From: Blautia sp. XA-2221
GTDB taxonomy: Bacteria; Bacillota; Clostridia; Lachnospirales; Lachnospiraceae
Direction of reading: 5' to 3'
Length of the DNA: 42,843 nt
Assembly: GCF_028767025.1 (NCBI RefSeq)
Contig: NZ_JAJQXX010000018.1
Span: forward strand, 1-42,843
In this document: positions 33,009 through 40,005 of the stretch, in pieces
Layout of the letters: each line of letters opens with the position of its first letter
Numbering within the stretch: position 1 is the first letter of the stretch
Program-made: the position numbers and the translations under genes
Notes under the pieces: model-generated
Told to the model about the DNA's origin: nothing
The model's database searches: none
The model's input: only the letters and a program-made list of their open reading frames with translations

Positions 33009-34472
33009 ATGAGAGCAAATAATCTCACTCTGCTCACTGATCTCTATGAACTGACCATGATGCAGGGGTATTTTAAAAACCCGACAGACCAGACCGTGAT
33101 CTTTGATATGTTTTACCGTACCAATCCCTGCGGAGGCAGCTTTGCCATTACAGCCGGACTGGAGCAGATGATCGAATATATCGAAAATCTCCGTTTTACA
33201 GAGGAAGATATCGCTTATCTTCGCAGTCTGAATATATTCCAGGAAGATTTTCTGGAATATCTCAGCACTTTTCATTTTACAGGTGATATTTACGCTGTTC
33301 CGGAAGGAACTGTTGTTTTTCCACGGGAACCTATTGTAAAAGTAATTGCCCCTGTTATGGAAGCGCAGCTTGTAGAAACAGCGATCCTTAATATCATTAA
33401 CCATCAGAGTCTTATTGCCACCAAGGCGGCAAGAGTCTGTTATGCAGCCCGTGGAGACGGAGTTATGGAATTCGGACTTCGCCGCGCTCAGGGACCTGAT
33501 GCGGGCATTTACGGCGCACGCGCGGCTGTGATCGCCGGCTGTGTGGGAACCTCCAATGTTCTTACAGGCCAGATGTTCCATGTTCCTGTTCTGGGTACTC
33601 ATGCTCACAGCTGGATCATGAGTTTTCCGGATGAATATACTGCATTTAAAACCTATGCAAAAATGTACCCTGATTCCTGTATCCTTCTTGTCGATACCTA
33701 TGATGTACTGAAATCAGGCGTTCCCAATGCGATCCGTGTATTTGAGGAAATGCGTGAGGAGGGTATTCCGCTGACAAAATATGGCATCCGTATTGACAGC
33801 GGCGATCTTGCCTATCTCTCAAAGGAAGCGTACAAAATGCTGGCTGCTGCCGGCTTCGATGACGCTACCATCTCGGCTTCCAGCGATCTGGATGAATACC
33901 TGATCGACAGCCTGAAAACCCAGGATGCAAAAATCAATTCCTGGGGCGTGGGAACCAATCTGATTACCAGCAAAGACAATCCGGCTTTTGGTGGAGTTTA
34001 TAAGCTGGCCGCAGTAAAAGATGCTGACAGTAATACTTTTGTGCCAAAGATCAAGCTTTCCGAAAATACAGAAAAAGTAACAAACCCCGGAGACAAAACG
34101 GTTTATCGTATTTACAGCAAAAAAACCGGAAAGATCAAGGCCGACCTGATCTGTCTGACTGATGAGAGCTTTGACCCGGAAGAAACTATGATCATCTTTG
34201 ATCCGGTGGATACCTGGAAAAAGACAAAGGTTCTGGGCGGCACCTACGAGCTTCGTGAACTTCTTATTCCGGTGATCCGGGAAGGAAAACGGGTTTACAC
34301 TTCGCCTGAGGTTATGGAGCTTCGCGAATACTGCCAGAAAGAGCAGGATACTCTCTGGGATGAATCCCGCCGTCTGGTGAATCCTCAGAAGGTTTATGTA
34401 GATCTTTCTCAGAAGCTTTATGATCTGAAAAAGAATCTTCTTGAGGAAATCAGCGAAAAAGCTCTTGATTAA
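33009..34472 (+). CDS. pncB: Nicotinate phosphoribosyltransferase
   Basis: A 487-residue NAD-salvage enzyme that joins nicotinate to PRPP, forming nicotinate mononucleotide at the cost of ATP. It begins NLTLLTDLYELTMMQGYF, the hallmark of the family. Other conserved segments are FDMFYRTNPCGGSFAITAG, EFGLRRAQGPDAGIYGARAA, GTSNVLTGQMFHVPVLGTHAHSW (the phosphorylatable histidine lies in this stretch) and YGIRIDSGDLAYLS. The C-terminal WGVGTNLITSKDNPAFGGVYKL completes the phosphate-binding site. It has its own promoter and is followed by a hairpin that doubles as terminator and holds the ribosome site of the next gene. Confidence 0.95.
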   Translation: MRANNLTLLTDLYELTMMQGYFKNPTDQTVIFDMFYRTNPCGGSFAITAGLEQMIEYIENLRFTEEDIAYLRSLNIFQEDFLEYLSTFHFTGDIYAVPEGTVVFPREPIVKVIAPVMEAQLVETAILNIINHQSLIATKAARVCYAARGDGVMEFGLRRAQGPDAGIYGARAAVIAGCVGTSNVLTGQMFHVPVLGTHAHSWIMSFPDEYTAFKTYAKMYPDSCILLVDTYDVLKSGVPNAIRVFEEMREEGIPLTKYGIRIDSGDLAYLSKEAYKMLAAAGFDDATISASSDLDEYLIDSLKTQDAKINSWGVGTNLITSKDNPAFGGVYKLAAVKDADSNTFVPKIKLSENTEKVTNPGDKTVYRIYSKKTGKIKADLICLTDESFDPEETMIIFDPVDTWKKTKVLGGTYELRELLIPVIREGKRVYTSPEVMELREYCQKEQDTLWDESRRLVNPQKVYVDLSQKLYDLKKNLLEEISEKALD

Positions 34473-34480
34473 ACGGTCAT

Positions 34481-34526
34481 ATCCCCTCTGTGCCTTTCAT
34501 ATCATAAAAGGTAAGGGGGGATTTTT
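34481..34526 (+). promoter_or_regulatory. Terminator-like hairpin between pncB and the M15 peptidase, containing the peptidase ribosome site
   Basis: ATCCCCTCT (34481-34489) pairs with the AAGGGGGGAT (34513-34522) arm, with an inner CCTTT/AAAGG stem and a nine-base loop. TTTTT follows, then ATG at 34527. The 3' arm TAAGGGGGG is also the only Shine-Dalgarno of the peptidase gene, so folding would both end pncB transcription and hide the site. Confidence 0.7.
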
Positions 34527-35093
34527 ATGGACAAAGACTACACGATTCTCATTAACAGGGAGCATCCGCTTCCGGCAGATTTTATCCCGGAGCATCTGGT
34601 TGATATCGGATTGCCGTTTGATGCTGTTCCCGGAGAGCCCAAGCGCCTTCTGGAAGAAAAAACTGCCCGCTCCGCTCTGGAGCTGATCATGCGCAGCCGC
34701 TCTGAGGGACTGAGCCTGTACTGCATCTCCGGCTACCGCTCCTACAGCCGCCAGAAAGAGCTTTTTACAGGAGCGCCTTATGTAGCGTCTCCGGGCTCCA
34801 GCGAACATCAGAGCGGTCTGGCGCTGGATATGTCCTGCCCTGCAGTACAAATGGAGCTGACTGAGGCCTTTGCAGAAACAAAGGAGGGAATCTGGCTGAA
34901 CCGTCATGCTGCGCTTTTTGGTTTTATTATACGCTATCCCCAAAATAAAGAGCATATCACCGGGATCCCCTGGGAACCCTGGCACATTCGATATGTAACC
35001 AGATCTCTTGCCTCTTATCTTTCGCTTACCGGTCTTACCCTGGAAGAATATCATATGCTTGAAAATCCGGTGGACTTTTCCGATTTAAAGTGA
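34527..35093 (+). CDS. M15-family D-Ala-D-Ala carboxypeptidase-like protein without signal peptide
   Basis: A 188-residue VanY/DdcY-type zinc peptidase. The metal motif SEHQSGLALD gives His94 and Asp101; catalytic Glu150 and the third ligand His153 lie in WEPWHIRYV; SGYRSYSRQKELF is the substrate-side motif. These enzymes cleave the last D-alanine from peptidoglycan stems. The first 20 residues (MDKDYTILINREHPLPADF) are polar with no hydrophobic segment, so export is not apparent; the enzyme may act on cytosolic peptides or D-Ala-D-Ala, or leave by another route. The ATG directly follows the hairpin described at 34481-34526. Confidence 0.85.
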   Translation: MDKDYTILINREHPLPADFIPEHLVDIGLPFDAVPGEPKRLLEEKTARSALELIMRSRSEGLSLYCISGYRSYSRQKELFTGAPYVASPGSSEHQSGLALDMSCPAVQMELTEAFAETKEGIWLNRHAALFGFIIRYPQNKEHITGIPWEPWHIRYVTRSLASYLSLTGLTLEEYHMLENPVDFSDLK

Positions 35094-35201
35094 TATACTA
35101 TGAATGTTTCGTAAATAAAAATTTCCGCTATTGTTTACACATTACTGTCCACAACCTTTATAAATATTTTATAACCAATCTACTTACGGAGGAAATCTAT
35201 C

Positions 35202-36233
35202 ATGTCAATGAACATCAACCACCAGCTTCCTTTGCCCGAAGTGCTGAAGGAACAGTATCCCTTAACAGATGAACTCAGATCAGTAAAATCTCTGAGAGAC
35301 AGTGAGATCCGCAAAGTTTTTACCGGAGAATCTGATAAATTCGTTGTTCTGGTTGGGCCCTGCTCTGCAGACAACGAGGATACTGTGTGCGAATACGCAA
35401 ACCGGCTGAAAAATGTTGCAGACCAGGTTTCAGACAAGCTGATCATCATTCCGAGAGTCTATACCAACAAACCCCGCACCACAGGAGACGGCTACAAGGG
35501 TATGCTTCATCAGCCGGAACCGGACAAGGCTCCTGATCTCCTGGCCGGCATCATCGCCATTCGTAAAATGCATATCCGTGTGCTGGCAGAAACCGGGCTC
35601 TCTACCGCAGACGAAATGCTTTACCCTGAAAATCGCAGCTATCTGGACGATGTTCTGTCTTATGAAGCGATCGGCGCCCGCTCTGTAGAAAACCAGCAGC
35701 ACCGACTCACTGCAAGCGGAATGGATATCCCTGTTGGAATGAAAAATCCTACCAGCGGAGATCTTTCTGTTATGTTAAATTCCGTTACCGCGGCCCAGCA
35801 TTCCCACCATTTTATTTACCGTGGATTTGATGTTGCTACCAGTGGAAACGAACTTGCCCACACGATCCTCAGAGGCGGCGTAAATAAATTCGGCCAGACT
35901 CAGCCAAATTATCACTATGAAGAACTTGTACGCCTTGCAGAATTATATAATCAGTGGAATCTCAAAAATCCGGCTGTTATTGTTGATGTGAACCACTCCA
36001 ACTCCGGCAAGCAGTATAAAGAACAGATCCGTATTGTCAGTGAGGTTCTCCACAGCCGCAATTACAATTCCGACCTGAAAAAGCTTGTAAAGGGTGTTAT
36101 GATCGAAAGCTATCTCTTAGAAGGCCGGCAGGATATCAGCGATCATATGATTCCAGGCTGTTCCATCACTGATCCATGCCTTGGATGGGAGGATACCGAA
36201 CGACTGATCTACGAGATTGCTGAGAAATGCTGA
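35202..36233 (+). CDS. aroF: 3-deoxy-7-phosphoheptulonate (DAHP) synthase, class I
   Basis: A 343-residue enzyme that condenses phosphoenolpyruvate with erythrose 4-phosphate, the first step of aromatic amino acid synthesis. Family marks are FVVLVGPCSADNEDTV, IIPRVYTNKPRTTGDGYKGM, LSYEAIGARSVENQQHR, GMKNPTSGDLSVMLNSV and IVDVNHSNSGKQYKEQ with metal-binding residues (Cys near residue 53, His and Asp late). The length and motifs match the AroF/AroG/AroH type with an N-terminal regulatory segment. Feedback specificity (Phe, Tyr or Trp) is not obvious. It has ACGGAGGAAATCTATC before the ATG and ends in a bidirectional terminator; no other aro gene is adjacent. Symbol denotes function, not orthology. 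Confidence 0.93.
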   Translation: MSMNINHQLPLPEVLKEQYPLTDELRSVKSLRDSEIRKVFTGESDKFVVLVGPCSADNEDTVCEYANRLKNVADQVSDKLIIIPRVYTNKPRTTGDGYKGMLHQPEPDKAPDLLAGIIAIRKMHIRVLAETGLSTADEMLYPENRSYLDDVLSYEAIGARSVENQQHRLTASGMDIPVGMKNPTSGDLSVMLNSVTAAQHSHHFIYRGFDVATSGNELAHTILRGGVNKFGQTQPNYHYEELVRLAELYNQWNLKNPAVIVDVNHSNSGKQYKEQIRIVSEVLHSRNYNSDLKKLVKGVMIESYLLEGRQDISDHMIPGCSITDPCLGWEDTERLIYEIAEKC

Positions 36234-36290
36234 GAAATCTATAGAAGGCACTCCCAGCTATAAGGAAATTAACTTTCAGCATTATTTAAC

Positions 36291-36352
36291 ATAGAAAAAA
36301 CCACCCAAACCTTGATATGAACCTATCAAAGTTATAAGGGTGGTTTTTCTAT
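36291..36352. terminator. Bidirectional terminator between DAHP synthase and spoVT
   Basis: ATAGAAAAAACCACCC (36291-36306) pairs with GGGTGGTTTTTCTAT (36338-36352), and the inner AACCTTGATA/TATCAAAGTT lengthens the stem. T-rich sides serve both strands. Confidence 0.9.
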
Positions 36353-36413
36353 GCTTATATTCTCAATAATAAATCATATAAATGAATGTCAGAAGCTGCA
36401 AAATGAAGCTTTT

Positions 36414-36962
36414 TTACTGCTCCATCTGTCTTCCCAGAAATCCTGCTGCTGTCTGTACCAGCATTTTCTCCGGGTTTCCAAATATATCCTTTTCACTTTT
36501 TCCAATGAGGATCACCGCCCCTATGGCGTCTCCGGCGCAAATGATCGGCTGAATGATCTGCGCATATAAAACTCCTTCCTGGCTGTCTGCAACAGGAATT
36601 TTTCCTTTTTCTCCGTAATTAAAGCACTTGCCTTCCCTCTCTGCAATAACTTTCTCCAGACACCGGCTGATTTCTTTTCCTGCAATTTCTCTGCTTCCAT
36701 GTCCTGCAGCCGCCACAACCTGATCATGGTCAGTAATGCACGCAAGAAATCCTGTTGTCTGAGCCAGAGCCTCTGCATACTCCTTGGCAAACATACTGAG
36801 TTCACCAATAGGAGAATATTTTTTCAGAATAATTTCGCCCTCTCTGTCTGTAAAAATTTCCAGTGGAGTTCCTTCTTTTATCCTTAATGTTCTGCGTATT
36901 TCCTTAGGTATCACAACTCTGCCCAGATCATCTATACGCCTTACGATTCCCGTAGCTTTCAT
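36414..36962 (-). CDS. spoVT: Stage V sporulation protein T (AbrB-like regulator)
   Basis: A 182-residue regulator of forespore genes. The N-terminal swapped-hairpin AbrB domain is MKATGIVRRIDDLGRVVIP, KEIRRTLRIKEGTPLEIF, EIILKKYSPIGEL, nearly invariant in SpoVT. The C-terminal GAF domain follows (MFAKEYAEALAQTTGFLACITDHDQVVAAAG; GVLYAQIIQPIICAGDAIGAVILIG). It points to an endospore former. Start 36962 is fixed by ACGGAGGATTTTTTAT before the ATG and by the conserved N-terminus; the longer frame to 37034 is the leader hairpin read through. Its Shine-Dalgarno is inside that hairpin. Expression is expected to be SigG-dependent, but I see no clear SigG box. Confidence 0.94.
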   Translation of the reverse strand: MKATGIVRRIDDLGRVVIPKEIRRTLRIKEGTPLEIFTDREGEIILKKYSPIGELSMFAKEYAEALAQTTGFLACITDHDQVVAAAGHGSREIAGKEISRCLEKVIAEREGKCFNYGEKGKIPVADSQEGVLYAQIIQPIICAGDAIGAVILIGKSEKDIFGNPEKMLVQTAAGFLGRQMEQ

Positions 36963-36965
36963 ATA

Positions 36966-37028
36966 AAAAATCCTCCGTTTACTGTACTTTCCGATTCTGG
37001 AAATAGTATCTGTAAATGGAGGATTTTT
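36966..37028 (-). promoter_or_regulatory. spoVT leader hairpin that sequesters the ribosome site
   Basis: AAAAATCCTCC (36966-36976) is the exact complement of GGAGGATTTTT (37018-37028); inner TTTAC/GTAAA, TACT/AGTA and TTCC/GGAA helices continue the stem to a six-base loop. On the minus-strand mRNA the GGAGGA of spoVT lies in the 3' arm, followed by TTTTTT and the ATG. It can act as a terminator or as a translation switch. Confidence 0.75.
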
Positions 37029-37227
37029 ATACATTTACTCTAATATAATTTCTTTTTTGATCATTTCACCCGATCCGAATAATGACAGAGTTTTCCATTT
37101 TCTGCCGTATTAAATATAACAGAAAAATCATAACACTGTCCCCAAGATGAAGCTTTGCTTTATTTTGCCATTCTATTAAATTGCTCTTATTATTGCCACC
37201 CTGATTTTCTGTATTCTCTATAACCGG

Positions 37228-37269
37228 ATACCAACTGCTGTTGCACAGATACCAATTACTGTGGCGCAG
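37228..37269. repeat. Two tandem 21-base imperfect repeats in the spoVT-hlyIII gap
   Basis: 37228-37248 and 37249-37269 (ATACCAA...CAG) agree at 17 of 21 positions. The 537-base gap 37030-37566 otherwise holds the hlyIII promoter and dyad and no gene I can support; the short open frames there have no ribosome site. Confidence 0.45.
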
Positions 37270-37459
37270 AAGAACCGTAACCGATATCATTCTGCCGTTC
37301 ATCATCTCTCATATGCCAGCTTATATCCAATCCCATCTTGATCTGATAACTGTTCTGCTTTGCTCAAAAAAGAACGTAAGGGTAGCTCTGCCCGGACTAT
37401 ACAATATTTCGCGAAAATTACTTTGATTATCAAAAAATATTAAAATTCTGTAAAATCCC

Positions 37460-37488
37460 TTTACTTTTATGCATGTTTGTAATATAGT
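37460..37488 (+). promoter_or_regulatory. Candidate promoter of the hemolysin III gene
   Basis: TTTACT (37460-37465), 17-bp spacer, TATAGT (37483-37488), 79 bases before the ATG; TCAGGAGGCG precedes the start codon. Confidence 0.5.
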
Positions 37489-37501
37489 TGTCATATACTT
37501 A

Positions 37502-37526
37502 ATATGTAGTTTTTAAAACTACATAT
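37502..37526. promoter_or_regulatory. Perfect 12-bp dyad (ATATGTAGTTTT-T-AAAACTACATAT), putative operator
   Basis: Both arms match exactly around one central base. It begins about seven bases after the predicted hlyIII transcription start, where a bound repressor would block elongation. No T tract follows in a way that suggests a terminator, and a one-base loop cannot form a hairpin tip. Confidence 0.6.
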
Positions 37527-37566
37527 CAAAACATCTAAGTCAAGCTTAAATCAGGAGGCGATTTTC

Positions 37567-38229
37567 ATGAAATTGAAACTGAAAGATCCATGGAGTGCCA
37601 TCACTCACGGCATAGCTGTTCTTTTGGCGGCAGCCGGAGCAGCTCCACTTCTCATAAAAGCCGCACGAGCTGAAGATACTCTGCACATTACTGCTCTTGC
37701 AGTATTTATACTGACAATGATCCTTCTCTATACAGCGAGTACCCTTTACCATTCTGTAGATTCCACAGAAAAAATCAACCGCAGGCTTCGCAAAATAGAC
37801 CATATGATGATTTTTATTATGATCGCAGGAAGCTATACGCCTGTATGTCTCATTGCTCTTCACAATAAAATCGGATATATTCTCTGCGGTCTTGTATGGA
37901 CAATAGCCATTGTTGGAATCCTTCTAAAAGCACTGTGGATCAACTGTCCGAAATGGGTTTCCTCTGTTCTGTATATTGGAATGGGCTGGCTCTGTGTCCT
38001 TGCTTTTGTCCCGATTTTTCATGCGCTTCCCAGAGCCGGATTCAACTGGCTTCTGGCCGGTGGGATCATTTATACCATTGGCGGTATTATTTATGGATTA
38101 AAACTTCCGATCTTCAATGCCAGACATAAAAATTTTGGTTCCCACGAAATCTTTCATGTGTTTATTATGCTTGGAAGCGCCTGCCATTTTATTGTAATGT
38201 ATTTCTTTATTGCCACCATGCCACTATAA
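37567..38229 (+). CDS. Hemolysin III / PAQR-family membrane protein (YqfA-like)
   Basis: A 220-residue protein with seven predicted membrane segments. Family marks are DPWSAITHGIAVLLAAAGAAPL, a TASTLYHS stretch with metal-ligand His, LRKIDHMMIFIMIAGSYTPVC, and the C-terminal SHEIFHVFIMLGSACHFIVMYFF with two further histidines. These conserved Ser, Asp and His residues form the zinc site of the PAQR superfamily. Bacterial members are called hemolysin III or YqfA; membrane-lipid homeostasis is suggested for some, but the catalytic role is not settled. It stands alone with its own promoter, a palindromic operator-like site and a terminator. Confidence 0.9.
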   Translation: MKLKLKDPWSAITHGIAVLLAAAGAAPLLIKAARAEDTLHITALAVFILTMILLYTASTLYHSVDSTEKINRRLRKIDHMMIFIMIAGSYTPVCLIALHNKIGYILCGLVWTIAIVGILLKALWINCPKWVSSVLYIGMGWLCVLAFVPIFHALPRAGFNWLLAGGIIYTIGGIIYGLKLPIFNARHKNFGSHEIFHVFIMLGSACHFIVMYFFIATMPL

Positions 38230-38234
38230 CGTCC

Positions 38235-38284
38235 ATATCCATTTGTCTGACAGACAGTTTTTATCAGACAAATGGATATTTTTA
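38235..38284 (+). terminator. Terminator of the hemolysin III gene
   Basis: ATATCCATTTGTCTGA (38235-38250) pairs perfectly with TCAGACAAATGGATAT (38264-38279), followed by TTTTA. Confidence 0.9.
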
Positions 38285-38482
38285 TGCCTTTAATTATTTT
38301 TTTGATCTATTTCATCTTATATCTATAAATAAGTCAATTCAAAAAAGTAGACAAGATCATTACAAATCTGTCTGTATAAAATGTACATATAAAGCTTAAT
38401 ATTTCTTTTATGTCCGCATATTGCGGATTCCATAATGAAAATTCGATATTTGCTCATTTATAGCTTATATATTGTGTTCCGG

Positions 38483-38725
38483 TTAAAAATTTCTCAAAAC
38501 ATCTTTCTGCTTTCTGGTAAGCTTTTTTATTTCACATTCACGCCTCATGGCCTCTTCCCTGGTAGCAAATCCCTCATAATAAACAAGACGTACCGGACGC
38601 TTTGCCTTTGTATATTTCGCCCCGTTTTTTCCTTCATTATGAGCCTTCAGACGTTTTTCCAGAGAGTTTGTCCACCCTGTATAAAGACTGCCGTCCGCAC
38701 ACTGTACCATATATGTATAATTCAT
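38483..38725 (-). CDS. GIY-YIG nuclease-domain protein (UPF0213/YhbQ-like)
   Basis: An 80-residue single-domain protein. The GIY-YIG motif is seen as YTYMVQCADGSLYTGWTNSLEKRLKAHNEG, with catalytic-type Tyr, Arg (KRLKAHN) and the later Glu (REEAMRRECEIKKLTRKQK). The first GIY is replaced by YMVQC/YTGWT, normal for this branch. Relatives (YhbQ, UPF0213) bind or cut branched DNA weakly; the physiological role is not settled. It is a lone minus-strand gene. The 38726-38973 stretch upstream holds only the spoIIQ terminator and no clear promoter. Confidence 0.88.
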   Translation of the reverse strand: MNYTYMVQCADGSLYTGWTNSLEKRLKAHNEGKNGAKYTKAKRPVRLVYYEGFATREEAMRRECEIKKLTRKQKDVLRNF

Positions 38726-38828
38726 TCTCTACTCCATCTATGTAAAGGACAACTGCCGTTTCGCTTCAGCAGCCATCCCTGCATCTATATAAAAGCAGCC
38801 GGCCGTACAAAGTACATCACTGATAAAT

Positions 38829-38884
38829 AAAAAGCAGGTAGGAGAACTGCCGACTGCGGATTTTTGTTCCCACCTGCTTTTATT
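38829..38884 (-). terminator. Terminator of spoIIQ
   Basis: An AAAAGCAGGTGGGA/TCCTACCTGCTTTTT stem (one mismatch) is followed on the minus strand by TTTAT. The loop is about 25 bases and has internal pairing. Confidence 0.75.
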
Positions 38885-38973
38885 ATACGTTGTTTCTTAT
38901 TTTTTGTGAACAGTTCCATGTTCCTTATTTTTTAAAAATACTTCCATAGAAAACCGAACTGTTTCTTTTATTT

Positions 38974-39789
38974 TTATTCCGGAAGATAGGCGATCGGGTC
39001 AACAGGCTCTCCGTCTTTTTTCATTGCAAAATAAAGATTGCTTCCTTCCTCACTGTAATACTTGGTAGGAGCTGCAATATAGCCGATTACAGTGCCTTTC
39101 TCTACTGTTTCGCCTTCTTCTACGGCAAGGTCTTTCAGCTGCCCGTAAACAGCCTGATAGCCGCTTCCTATTTCCATTGTCACAGTTGTTCCTGTCTGTG
39201 CATTTTGCTCGATTGAATATACTGTTCCAGGCACAGAAGCCAGCACCGGAGCTCCTTCAGCAGCCTGCACTGAAATAGCAGGACTTAATTTATACTGATC
39301 AAGCGTTGGAAAATATACAGTCTGATCCATATTATAGTCAAGCAGAATATTTCCATTTACCGGCCATTCCATTTGTGTTTCCTCCGAAAAGCTCAAGACC
39401 GGGGCTTCTACTGCGCCTGCCGCTGCATCTGTCGTTTCGTTTTCTCCAGCCTGGCCAGTAATTCCTTCTTCTTCTGGCTGTTGGCTTTCCTCCTCTAAAG
39501 TTGTTTCTTCCTGTGCAGACTCTGTCTCGCTGCTGTTGTTTTCGTCTGCCATTTCTGTTCCTGCCAGGTCCCCTGATGTATTTTCCATATCAGCTTCTAC
39601 CTCAGTTGTTCCCACATCTACCATAGGTTCCTCTTCTGTGCTCTGTTCCATTTCCACAAAATCCTGTTCTTCCTGGATATTTTCTTCTGGTTTTGATGTA
39701 CCAAGCTGATAAGCTCCAATTCCGGCTGCAGCCAGAACTGCTAAAAGGGCTGTGTTTGTGGCATACTTTACAATTCTGTTTTTTGTCAT
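38974..39789 (-). CDS. spoIIQ: SpoIIQ-like protein: membrane anchor, acidic linker and degenerate LytM (M23) domain
   Basis: A 271-residue forespore membrane protein. After a basic start (MTKNRIVKYA) comes one membrane segment (TALLAVLAAAGIGAYQLG). A strongly acidic, low-complexity linker (about residues 28-140) follows, then a LytM fold (WPVNGNILLDYNMDQTVYFPTLDQYKLSP ... GTVYSIEQNAQTGTTVTMEIG ... YGQLKDLAVEEGETVEKGTVIG). The zinc residues of active M23 enzymes are missing: the first His/Asp motif reads TLDQYKLSP and the HxH motif reads NLYFAM. That fits a structural SpoIIQ, which in other spore formers binds SpoIIIAH across the septum to build the feeding channel. spoIID lies just upstream, a common clostridial pair. 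Start 39789 has AAAGGAA. Confidence 0.85.
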   Translation of the reverse strand: MTKNRIVKYATNTALLAVLAAAGIGAYQLGTSKPEENIQEEQDFVEMEQSTEEEPMVDVGTTEVEADMENTSGDLAGTEMADENNSSETESAQEETTLEEESQQPEEEGITGQAGENETTDAAAGAVEAPVLSFSEETQMEWPVNGNILLDYNMDQTVYFPTLDQYKLSPAISVQAAEGAPVLASVPGTVYSIEQNAQTGTTVTMEIGSGYQAVYGQLKDLAVEEGETVEKGTVIGYIAAPTKYYSEEGSNLYFAMKKDGEPVDPIAYLPE

Positions 39790-39925
39790 ATTCCTTTCAC
39801 CTCTGCTTATAATCATTTCTGTATTTATAGGGTGTCCAGAATACCTGAGTCTATTCACTTTTATTTACTATAAATGAGAAAATATCCAATAGCACATAAC
39901 AGAACCGCCATTAATTCTCAAAAAT

Positions 39926-40003
39926 CTATCCTTCATATACCGCAACTTCCATTGCTGGAAAATATGTTTCCTGGATTTCTTTCTGGTTTTTCTTCTCTGA
40001 CAT
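39926..40003 (-). pseudogene. 25-codon duplicate of the spoIID 3' end
   Basis: A short frame starting ATG-TCA and ending ETYFPAMEVAVYEG is a near copy of the SpoIID C-terminus (ETYFPAMEVAAYEG), displaced by exactly 80 bases. The first 46 bases of the copy (39925-39970) match 40005-40050 at all but one position; later bases diverge. Its ATG starts two bases after the spoIID stop. Probably a tandem-duplication remnant rather than a working gene. Confidence 0.6.
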
Positions 40004-40005
40004 AT

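Noticed and set aside
37066..37305. 79-codon minus-strand frame in the spoVT-hlyIII gap
   Set aside because: No Shine-Dalgarno, no family, and it covers the 21-base tandem repeat; likely non-coding.
38734..38828. Minus-strand coding-like stretch upstream of the GIY-YIG gene
   Set aside because: About 30 codons look protein-like, but there is no start or ribosome site and the frame runs into the spoIIQ terminator.
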